In this document: piece after piece, positions 1 through 6,228 of the stretch
How positions within the stretch are numbered: the stretch's first letter is position 1
Layout of the letters: every line of letters starts with the position of its first letter
From: Zoogloeaceae bacterium
Lineage (GTDB): Bacteria > Pseudomonadota > Gammaproteobacteria > Burkholderiales > Rhodocyclaceae
DNA: 6,725 bases
Assembly (NCBI GenBank): GCA_024235595.1
Contig: JACKMC010000023.1
Coordinates: 1 to 6,725, forward strand
Reading direction: 5' to 3'
Made by a program: the position numbers and the translations under genes
The notes under the pieces: generated by a model
Databases searched by the model: none
Told to the model about the DNA's origin: nothing
The model's input: only the letters and a program-made list of their open reading frames with translations

Positions 1-42
1 GCCGAAAGCACGCCACCAAGCAAACGATAAAGACCAAAGGCA

Positions 43-71
43 CTGGACCCCGGCCTGCGCCGGGGCGACGA
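43..71. repeat. REP-like GC-rich palindrome
   Basis: A perfect 7-bp stem (48-54 with 59-65) closes a 4-nt loop (55-58). It lies in the context CTGGA...stem...GCGACGA. That pattern resembles the widespread intergenic palindromes of form CTGGAT-CCCGCC-loop-GGCGGG-ATGACG, including the neisserial dRS3 type, in a GC-richer version. The family link is from memory of the pattern, not a search. No U-tract follows, so it is a poor intrinsic terminator. Confidence 0.55.
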
Positions 72-125
72 ATCGTGCCCGAATGCCGCGCCAGAAACGA
101 AGGCACGACCACCCACCGACAATGC
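59..125. repeat. Imperfect dispersed repeat, copy 1
   Basis: This stretch aligns with 6606-6673 at the other end of the window. Over 59-103 versus 6606-6650, 35 of 45 bases match without gaps, and 8 of the 10 differences are transitions. The shared core includes the 11-mer at 79-89 and ACGAAGG at 97-103. A less conserved stretch with one gap follows, then GACAATGC at 118-125. It starts inside the right arm of the palindrome at 43-71. No credible reading frame was found in it. It looks like a non-coding interspersed repeat rather than a gene remnant. Confidence 0.55.
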
Positions 126-160
126 GAAGGCTAAGCCAAGCGCAGCATCCAGCGCGGCGA

Positions 161-191
161 GAGCGCGCATGCAGCCGCTGCGCGAGCGCTC
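161..191. repeat. Hairpin-forming inverted repeat upstream of cupin gene
   Basis: Outer arms 161-166 and 186-191 (6 bp) and inner arms 171-174 and 178-181 (4 bp) fold symmetrically around a 3-nt loop, separated by a 4x4 internal loop. It closes the repeat-rich stretch that occupies 1-207. No T-run follows, so a terminator role for an upstream gene outside the window is possible but unsupported. Confidence 0.4.
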
Positions 192-288
192 AAGATGAAC
201 GATACTGATGGCTGAAGACAGCCGGGGGCCAATCCCCACTGCCCTTCCCTTCCGGCCCGGCAAGCGAGCACCGATCGAGGAGACGCCG

Positions 289-606
289 ATGTTGGTCAAA
301 AGCAGCGCACAGCGCGAATGGCAGGCCACCCCCTACCCGGGAATCGAACGCAGCCTGTTCAGGAACAACGACAGCGGCGGCCGCTCGTCGGTCGTCCGTC
401 TCAGGCGGCACGCGCGCTTTCCGCGCCATGCCCACGAAGGCAGCGAAGAGGTGCTGGTGCTGTCCGGCTCGGTGGCGATCGGCGGCGTCGAACTGCATGC
501 TGGCGACTACCTGTTCACCGCGCCGGGCGAGGAGCACGACGTGCTCGCGCTGAGCGATGCGCAGATCTTCGTCTCCTCGCAGAAGGGCACCCCGATCATC
601 GAGTGA
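289..606 (+). CDS. Small single-domain cupin protein (ChrR-like cupin)
   Basis: A 105-aa cytoplasmic protein made essentially of one cupin beta-barrel. Cupin motif 1 is visible as H47-x-H49-x4-E54-x5-G60. Motif 2 is G72...P79-G80-x2-H83. The four expected metal ligands are therefore H47, H49, E54 (or E53) and H83, so the protein probably binds a divalent metal such as zinc, iron or manganese. The pattern HAHEGSEEVLVLSG resembles the ChrR/Cupin_7 group, whose members include anti-sigma sensor domains and stand-alone proteins of unknown substrate. There is no signal peptide. The ATG at 289 is chosen because GAGGAG (277-282) lies 6 nt upstream. An in-frame ATG at 208 would add 27 residues outside the fold and has no comparable ribosome binding site. 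No adjacent sigma factor is seen, so an anti-sigma role is not supported. Substrate unknown. Confidence 0.85.
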   Translation: MLVKSSAQREWQATPYPGIERSLFRNNDSGGRSSVVRLRRHARFPRHAHEGSEEVLVLSGSVAIGGVELHAGDYLFTAPGEEHDVLALSDAQIFVSSQKGTPIIE

Positions 607-703
607 CAGCCCGCGGGAGCCCGACCGGCGGCATGCTCGGCAGCCAGGCCGCGAGGGATTCCGGCACAATGACGGTGATAGACACAGCTTTGCGCAACCC
701 ACC

Positions 704-1177
704 ATGACCGATACTGCCGCACAACTTCTCGCTCGGGCAGATGGCTCGATTGCACGTGACGATCACACCACCGCCGTGCAACTTCTCAAGGCCGCTGCCG
801 AGCGCTTTCCGGATGATGCCGAGATCGCCTACCGCCTCGGCGCGGAATATGCCCACCTGGACCTCTTCGATGCCGCGGTTGCGCAAATGGTGCATGCGCT
901 GGCCTGTGACAGCGGCCAGCACCTCGCCCGCTTTCATCTCGGGCTGTTGCAGGTCATGCGCGGCAACTTTGCCGAAGCGCGGGCCAGCTGGCAGGCCCTC
1001 GATGCGCTGCCCGAGGCACACGCGCTGCGGCTCTTCAAGGAGGCCTTCGAGAACCTCGCCGAAGACCGCTTCGATCCGGCTCGCACGCTGCTCGAACGTG
1101 GCCTCGAAGCCGAGGGCGGTACCGCCGCGCTAGACCGCGAGATGCGCCGACTGCTGAACAGCCTGCCACCGCCTTGA
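704..1177 (+). CDS. Small TPR-like repeat protein, function unknown
   Basis: A 157-aa protein, almost all helical, with tetratricopeptide-type spacing. Helix pairs are discernible at about residues 5-36, 40-73 and 74-107, with a weaker unit at 108-138. The second unit, around AYRLGAEYAHLDLFDAAVAQ (43-62), is the clearest. TPR proteins usually act as protein-protein scaffolds, and nothing here points to a partner. No signal peptide or membrane segment is seen, so it is probably cytoplasmic. It begins 97 nt after the cupin gene and could share its transcript. The ATG at 704 is preceded by no recognisable Shine-Dalgarno sequence; it was chosen because the frame upstream reads arginine-rich, non-protein-like sequence. 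It ends 69 nt before the -10 of the ahcY promoter. The gene is confident, the function unassigned. Confidence 0.75.
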   Translation: MTDTAAQLLARADGSIARDDHTTAVQLLKAAAERFPDDAEIAYRLGAEYAHLDLFDAAVAQMVHALACDSGQHLARFHLGLLQVMRGNFAEARASWQALDALPEAHALRLFKEAFENLAEDRFDPARTLLERGLEAEGGTAALDREMRRLLNSLPPP

Positions 1178-1192
1178 GACAGGCCGAAAAGA

Positions 1193-1206
1193 GCTGCCGG
1201 CGCAGC
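1193..1206 (+). other. Short hairpin after the TPR-like gene
   Basis: GCTGC (1193-1197) and GCAGC (1202-1206) form a 5-bp stem with a 4-nt loop, 15 nt past the stop codon. There is no T-run after it, so it is at best a weak or Rho-assisted transcript end before the next promoter. Confidence 0.25.
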
Positions 1207-1221
1207 CGCCCAACTGCGCAC

Positions 1222-1252
1222 TTGAACATTCCCCTGTTTCGCCCGTTATAAT
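1222..1252 (+). promoter_or_regulatory. Sigma-70-type promoter of the ahcY operon
   Basis: A perfect TATAAT at 1247-1252 is preceded by TTGAAC at 1222-1227 with a 19-nt spacer, somewhat longer than the ideal 17. Transcription would begin at about 1258-1261, exactly where the first paired strand of the riboswitch P1 helix starts (1260). This coincidence of -10 box and aptamer 5' end supports both calls. Confidence 0.8.
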
Positions 1253-1259
1253 CCCTCCT

Positions 1260-1350
1260 TTCCGAGGAGCGCTGCGAGAGTCGATCGAACACGGTCCGCC
1301 TCCCAGGCTCGGAAGCCGCCCATCCGGCGGTCCAGTTTCAACGGCGCTCG
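1260..1350 (+). ncRNA. S-adenosylhomocysteine (SAH) riboswitch aptamer
   Basis: Primary sequence and pairing match the SAH riboswitch family. P1 forms from 1260-1266 with 1308-1314 (7 bp). The conserved GAGCGCTGC follows P1, and CCCAGGCTCGG closes it. A hairpin (1316-1320 with 1326-1330, loop CATCC) follows. The family's pseudoknot is perfect over six base pairs: 1267-1272 with 1344-1349, the latter inside the conserved AACGGCGCTC. The internal P2 arm (about 1273-1304) is less obvious here. The known ligand is SAH, and known members discriminate strongly against SAM. They sit upstream of ahcY and other methyl-cycle genes and activate expression when SAH rises. Confidence 0.93.
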
Positions 1351-1436
1351 CGACATCAACCCGTGCCGGACACGGGAGGTGCGTGAGCATAAGCCCGTCC
1401 TCCCCGCCGGCCTCAGCAATGAACAAGGAGTTCATC
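1346..1436 (+). promoter_or_regulatory. Riboswitch expression platform with mutually exclusive stems
   Basis: Several pairings compete here. 1346-1352 can pair with 1382-1388 (7 bp including one G-U), which uses the 3' strand of the aptamer pseudoknot and so excludes ligand binding. 1360-1365 pairs with 1371-1376 (6 bp, 5-nt loop). 1374-1379 (GGGAGG) can pair with 1399-1404 (CCTCCC), and 1372-1376 with 1394-1398. 1400-1403 (CTCC) can pair with GGAG 1427-1430 in the ahcY ribosome binding site. No terminator with a T-run is present, which favours translational control. The pairings are seen; the switching order is inferred. Confidence 0.5.
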
Positions 1437-2846
<1,410 letters not shown>

Positions 2847-2857
2847 TTGACAGTACA

Positions 2858-2895
2858 GTGGCGGCGGGGCGCAATTCCGCAAGCGCACCCGCCAC
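2858..2895 (+). other. Long intercistronic hairpin between ahcY and the GNAT gene
   Basis: Arms 2858-2864 and 2889-2895 form a perfect 7-bp base. An upper 4-bp GCGC stem forms between 2869-2872 and 2883-2886, with a 10-nt loop and small internal bulges. It starts 12 nt after the ahcY stop and ends 11 nt before the next Shine-Dalgarno sequence. There is no T-run. It could stabilise the ahcY message, mark a processing site, or partially attenuate downstream transcription; none of these is proven. Confidence 0.5.
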
Positions 2896-2917
2896 CGCAT
2901 ATAACAGGAGAACAGAC

Positions 2918-3574
2918 ATGAAGCGTCCATGGGTTCGTCAGACGCGTGCGGACGACATACCGGAGCTGATCGCGCTGCAGGCCCGCGTCTATCCTGCCAT
3001 TCCGCCGTGGAGTCGTCGCAAGCTGCGCGAGCAACTCGAAGTCTTTCCGCAGGGACAGGTGGTCGCTGAATCCGAGGACGGGATCGTCGGCTGCGCCAGC
3101 TCGATGATCGTGATGTGGAACGACTGGGCCGAATCGCATTCGTGGAAGGAGATCACCGGAGCCGGCACCTTCGAGCATCACAACCCCGATGGCAAGACGC
3201 TCTACGGTGCCGAGGTATTCGTCGACCCCGATCTTCAGGGGCAGGGCGTCGGCCACCTGCTCTACGAAGCCAGGCGAACACTGTGCCGCGCCATGAACCT
3301 CAAGCGCATCATCGCCTGCGGCCGCCTGCCCGGCTACCACCGCTATGCGGATGAGTTCAGTGCGGAGTTCTATGCCCAGAAAGTCGTATGGGGCGATCTG
3401 CACGACCAGGTACTGAGCTTCCAGATCAAGGAAGGCTTCAGCTACTGCGGCGTCATCGAGGACTACATCCCCGAAGACGAGGAGTCGCGCGGCTGCGCCT
3501 CGATCATCGTGTGGCTCAATCCGACCTACAACCCCAACCTCCCCACCCTCATCCCCGAGGAGATTCCCCTGTGA
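2918..3574 (+). CDS. RimI-like GNAT-family N-acetyltransferase (N-terminal half of a split RimI-nitrilase)
   Basis: A 218-aa soluble protein with a GNAT fold, expected to transfer an acetyl group from acetyl-CoA to an unknown amine. The acetyl-CoA pyrophosphate loop (motif A) is clear: EVFVDPDLQGQGVGHLLYEA (99-118), containing Q107-x-Q109-G110-x-G112. The N-terminus (VRQTRADDIPELIALQARVY, 6-25) is a typical GNAT beta1-alpha1 start. The segment CGRLPGYHRY (134-143) and the acidic tail differ from ordinary RimI and resemble the acetyltransferase domain fused to branch-12 nitrilases. The start is supported by AGGAG (2906-2910) 7 nt before ATG. The last codons overlap the next gene by 4 nt and carry its Shine-Dalgarno sequence, so the two proteins are probably co-translated and may form a complex. 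The acetyl acceptor is unknown; ribosomal protein S18 should not be assumed. Family confident, function open. Confidence 0.9.
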   Translation: MKRPWVRQTRADDIPELIALQARVYPAIPPWSRRKLREQLEVFPQGQVVAESEDGIVGCASSMIVMWNDWAESHSWKEITGAGTFEHHNPDGKTLYGAEVFVDPDLQGQGVGHLLYEARRTLCRAMNLKRIIACGRLPGYHRYADEFSAEFYAQKVVWGDLHDQVLSFQIKEGFSYCGVIEDYIPEDEESRGCASIIVWLNPTYNPNLPTLIPEEIPL

Positions 3575-4446
3575 TCGTTCGCATCGCCGCTGTCCAATAC
3601 CTGCTGCGCCAGATCCACGACTGGTCCGGCTTCGAGAACCAGGTGCGTTTCATCATGAAGGCGGCCGGCGACTACAAGCCCCAGTTCGTGCTTCTGCCCG
3701 AGATCTTCACCACCCAGCTGCTGTCCTTCATGGACACCACCGACGTGCGCGACGCAGTGCGCAACATGCACGACTACACCAAGCGCTACAAGGACCTGAT
3801 GCAGGAACTCGCGGCGCAGTGGAATGTGCACCTCATCGGTGGCAGCCACCCCACCCTGACCGACGACGGCCGCCTGCTCAACACCGCCTATTACTTCACC
3901 CCGACGGGCGAAATCCACGAGCAGGACAAGATCCACCGCACCCGCTGGGAGCGCGAGAAGTGGAACACCGACGCCGGCGACCAGCTGCGCCTGTTCGAGA
4001 CCCCCTTCGGCAAGATCGCCATCCTGATCTGCTACGACATCGAGTTTCCGGAACTTGCCCGCATGGTCTGCGAAGCCGGCGCCGACATCCTCTTCGTACC
4101 CTCGTGCACCGACGATCGGCAGGGCTTTCTGCGGGTGCGCTACTGCTGCCATGCGCGCGCCATCGAGAACCAGGTCTTCGTCGTCATGACCAGCACCGTC
4201 GGCAACCTGGCCGTCGAAGGGCTCGGCCTGCACTATGGCCAGGCGTGCATCATCACGCCGTCGGATTTCTCCTTCGCCCGCGACGGCATCGCCGCCGAAG
4301 GCACGGCCAACATCGAGCAGATCGTCGTCGCCGATGTCGACCTCGCCGACCTCGAAAGCAACCGCCTGAGCGGCACCACCATCCCGCTGTACGACAAACG
4401 CAAGGACGTCTACGAGCACCCGGTGGAAGTGGTCAAGGTAGGCTGA
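3571..4446 (+). CDS. Carbon-nitrogen hydrolase, nitrilase superfamily (RimI-associated branch 12)
   Basis: A 291-aa cytoplasmic amidohydrolase of the nitrilase superfamily. The Glu-Lys-Cys triad is complete: E44 in LLPEIFTTQ, K120 in HEQDKIHRTRWE, and C154 in ILICYDIEFPELAR. The core alpha-beta-beta-alpha fold runs from the first strand (VRIAAVQY, 3-10) to about residue 275. Most members cleave amides or nitriles through a cysteine thioester. The sequence features (RTRWEREKWN after the lysine, SCTDDRQGF at 178-186, RVRYCCHARAIENQ soon after) point to the uncharacterised group often fused to a RimI-like domain. The GTG start at 3571 is preferred because GAGGAG (3557-3562) lies 8 nt upstream and GTGA overlaps the stop of the acetyltransferase gene. 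Substrate unknown. A role in repairing or recycling an amide linked to the SAM/methionine cycle or glutamine is a guess from context only. Confidence 0.93.
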   Translation: MIVRIAAVQYLLRQIHDWSGFENQVRFIMKAAGDYKPQFVLLPEIFTTQLLSFMDTTDVRDAVRNMHDYTKRYKDLMQELAAQWNVHLIGGSHPTLTDDGRLLNTAYYFTPTGEIHEQDKIHRTRWEREKWNTDAGDQLRLFETPFGKIAILICYDIEFPELARMVCEAGADILFVPSCTDDRQGFLRVRYCCHARAIENQVFVVMTSTVGNLAVEGLGLHYGQACIITPSDFSFARDGIAAEGTANIEQIVVADVDLADLESNRLSGTTIPLYDKRKDVYEHPVEVVKVG

Positions 4447-4511
4447 ACGGCTTGAAGTCCTTTCACCGCCGCACTGCCCGCCCGGCGCCGCATCCCGTGC
4501 ATCACGAGGCA

Positions 4512-5285
4512 GTGCCGGTCGAGCGCCACGGTCTGGCGCGAATCGACAGCCTGCTGGTCGAGAAGGGCCTCGCGCCTTCGCGCACGGTTGCGCAGCGGAT
4601 GATCGCCGGCGGCCGCGTGCGGGTCGATGGCGAGACCGTGGCGAAGGCCTCGCAGGCGGTGGCAGACAGCGTCAGCCTGGAGATCATCGCCAACGAGGAA
4701 GACCGTTTCGTCTCCCGCGGCGGGCTGAAGCTGGCCGGCGCGCTGGCCCACAGCGGTATCGATCCGCGCGGCATGCAGTGCCTGGACGTCGGTCAATCCA
4801 CCGGTGGCTTCAGCGACTGCCTGCTGCAGGCCGGCGCGGCGAAGGTGGTCGGCGTCGAGGTCGGGCACGACCAGCTTCATCCCCGCCTGCGCAGCGACCC
4901 GCGAGTGCTCTGCCTCGAAGCCCTCAACGCGCGCGGCCTCACCGCCGGCGACCTGGGCGAGGCGATGCCCGCGAGCGGCTTCGAGCTCATCGTCTGCGAT
5001 GCAAGCTTCATCTCGCTCGCCCTGCTGATGCCGCAGTGGCCAGCCTTGCTGGCGCCCCGCGGCCAGATCCTGGCTCTGGTCAAGCCACAGTTCGAAGTCG
5101 GCCCGGGCGGACTTGCCAAAGGCGGCATCGTACGTGATGCCGCGCGCTTTGCCGAAGTCGAAGCGCGTATCCGCGAAGCCGCCGCGGCGGCCGGTCTCGC
5201 GCTGGTCGATTTCTTCGACAGCCCGATCACCGGCGGCGACGGCAACCGCGAATTTTTCGTCCACGCCACCCACGTGGGCGGCTGA
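4512..5285 (+). CDS. tlyA: TlyA-family RNA 2'-O-methyltransferase
   Basis: An S4 RNA-binding domain (residues about 8-60, ARIDSLLVEKGLAPSR onward) is followed by an FtsJ/RrmJ-like Rossmann methyltransferase. Seen motifs are FVSRGGLKLAGAL (66-78), the SAM loop CLDVGQSTGGFSDCLLQ (90-106), VCDASFISL (161-169), LVKPQFE (189-195) and SPITGGDGNREFFVH (237-251). K73, D163, K191 and E247 fit the K-D-K-E catalytic tetrad of 2'-O-methyltransferases. Mycobacterial TlyA methylates 16S and 23S rRNA cytidines; the target here is inferred. Membrane haemolysin activity has also been claimed for the family, but no signal peptide is seen. The start is uncertain: GTG 4512 gives 257 aa, close to the family norm; GTG 4497 and TTG 4452 (277 aa, AGG 9 nt upstream, 5 nt after the nitrilase stop) are alternatives. 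As a SAM consumer and SAH producer it suits this operon. Confidence 0.9.
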   Translation: MPVERHGLARIDSLLVEKGLAPSRTVAQRMIAGGRVRVDGETVAKASQAVADSVSLEIIANEEDRFVSRGGLKLAGALAHSGIDPRGMQCLDVGQSTGGFSDCLLQAGAAKVVGVEVGHDQLHPRLRSDPRVLCLEALNARGLTAGDLGEAMPASGFELIVCDASFISLALLMPQWPALLAPRGQILALVKPQFEVGPGGLAKGGIVRDAARFAEVEARIREAAAAAGLALVDFFDSPITGGDGNREFFVHATHVGG

Positions 5286-5305
5286 CTCATAAAGCGAACA
5301 GAACC

Positions 5306-6136
5306 ATGCGCCAAACCAACTTCTCGATCGAATTCTTTCCCCCGCAAACACCCGAAGGCATGGAAAAGCTGCGCGCCACGCGCGCCCAGCTGGCGCAGCT
5401 CAAGCCGGAGTTTTTCTCGGTCACCTACGGTGCGGGCGGCTCGACCCAGGAGCGCACCTTCGAGACCGTCTTCGAGATCCAGCGCGAAGGCCTCGAAGCA
5501 GCGCCCCACCTCTCCTGCGTAGGATCGTCGCGCAGCCAGATCCGCGACATCCTGGCCCGCTACAAGGATGCGGGAATCCGGCGTATCGTCGCCCTGCGCG
5601 GCGACCTGCCCTCCGGCGTGGTCAATCCGGGAGAGCTGCGCTATGCCAACGAGCTGGTCGAATTCATCCGCGCCGAGACCGGCGACCAGTTCCACATCGA
5701 GGTGGCGGCCTACCCCGAATACCACCCCCAGGCCCGCTCACCGCGCGACGACCTGCAGGCTTTCAAGCGCAAGGTCGATGCGGGCGCCGACTCCGCGATC
5801 ACCCAGTATTTCTACAATGCCGACGCCTACCTGCATTTTCGCGACGAATGCGATTCGCTCGGGATCGTGATTCCAGTGGTCCCGGGCATCATGCCGATCG
5901 TCAGCTTCAGCAAGCTGGCGCGCTTCTCCGATGCCTGCGGCGCGGAGATTCCACGCTGGATGCGGCGCAAGTTCGAAAGCTTCGGCGACGACAGTGCCTC
6001 GATCAAGGCTTTCGGGCTCGACGTCGTCACCGACCTGTGCGAATCGTTGATCGCCGAGGGTGCGCCCGGCCTGCATTTCTATTGCATGAACCAGGCCGGC
6101 CCGGTGAGCACGATCGTGCAGCGCCTTGGCTTGTGA
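5306..6136 (+). CDS. metF: 5,10-methylenetetrahydrofolate reductase
   Basis: Cytoplasmic flavoenzyme reducing 5,10-methylene-THF to 5-methyl-THF, the methyl donor for homocysteine remethylation by MetH or MetE. The 276-aa length fits the catalytic-domain-only bacterial form (E. coli MetF is about 296). Hallmarks are FSIEFFPPQTPEG (6-18, with catalytic E9), VTYGAGGST (39-47), RIVALRGDLPSG (93-104, with FAD-contacting D100), EVAAYPEYHP (132-141), ITQYFYNADAY (165-175, with folate-contacting Q167) and VPGIMPI (192-198). It starts 20 nt after tlyA with only a weak ribosome binding site, which suggests coupling to upstream translation. Its product remakes methionine from the homocysteine released by AhcY, so the first and last genes of the operon bracket one arm of the cycle. 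The stop codon is the first unit of a 7-bp tandem repeat. No anomalies in the active site. Confidence 0.97.
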   Translation: MRQTNFSIEFFPPQTPEGMEKLRATRAQLAQLKPEFFSVTYGAGGSTQERTFETVFEIQREGLEAAPHLSCVGSSRSQIRDILARYKDAGIRRIVALRGDLPSGVVNPGELRYANELVEFIRAETGDQFHIEVAAYPEYHPQARSPRDDLQAFKRKVDAGADSAITQYFYNADAYLHFRDECDSLGIVIPVVPGIMPIVSFSKLARFSDACGAEIPRWMRRKFESFGDDSASIKAFGLDVVTDLCESLIAEGAPGLHFYCMNQAGPVSTIVQRLGL

Positions 6137-6161
6137 TAGGTGATTGGTGATTCGTGAGGGA
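6134..6161 (+). repeat. 7-bp tandem repeat giving stop codons in all three frames
   Basis: Units TGATAGG, TGATTGG, TGATTCG and a degenerate TGAGGGA run back to back, and the first TGA is the metF stop. Because 7 is not a multiple of 3, the successive TGAs (6134, 6141, 6148, 6155) fall in three different frames. The structure is directly visible; any function is inferred. Confidence 0.65.
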
Positions 6162-6180
6162 TGCTGGCCCCCCGCTCACG
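6153..6180 (+). terminator. Weak stem-loop downstream of metF
   Basis: CGTGAG (6153-6158) pairs perfectly with CTCACG (6175-6180), enclosing a 16-nt C-rich loop. It lies 17 nt after the metF stop, where the operon would be expected to end. No T-run follows, so if it acts in termination it probably needs Rho. Confidence 0.3.
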
Positions 6181-6228
6181 ACGGCACTACACTTGGACCC
6201 GTTTGCCACCTCCGCTCCCGGAGCGCCC

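Noticed and set aside
2..208. Open + frame running through the first 200 bases, possibly the end of an upstream gene
   Set aside because: The translation is Arg/His-rich and passes through a palindrome and a dispersed repeat. It looks like non-coding DNA, and nothing supports a partial gene.
661..703. CACAAT at 665-670 as a promoter for the TPR-like gene
   Set aside because: No credible -35 was found at the right distance, so the match is not better than chance.
190..705. Minus-strand open frame across the cupin gene
   Set aside because: The + strand cupin has both cupin motifs and a good ribosome binding site; the minus frame has neither.
2899..2910. TATAAC just upstream of the acetyltransferase gene as a -10 box
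   Set aside because: It would leave a leader of only about 6 nt and has no matching -35; it overlaps the ribosome binding site, so an operon read-through model is simpler.
3526..4419. 297-codon minus-strand open frame opposite the nitrilase gene
   Set aside because: It mirrors a strongly coding + strand gene with an intact catalytic triad; its composition is typical of antisense shadow frames in high-GC DNA.
3819..4451. Very long N-terminal extension of tlyA through the nitrilase gene
   Set aside because: The frame is open only because of GC bias; the extension reads Arg/His/Pro-rich and overlaps an established gene. TlyA homology begins at about 4530.
4410..5351. 313-codon minus-strand open frame opposite tlyA
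   Set aside because: The + strand encodes all TlyA motifs; the antisense frame has no recognisable domain.
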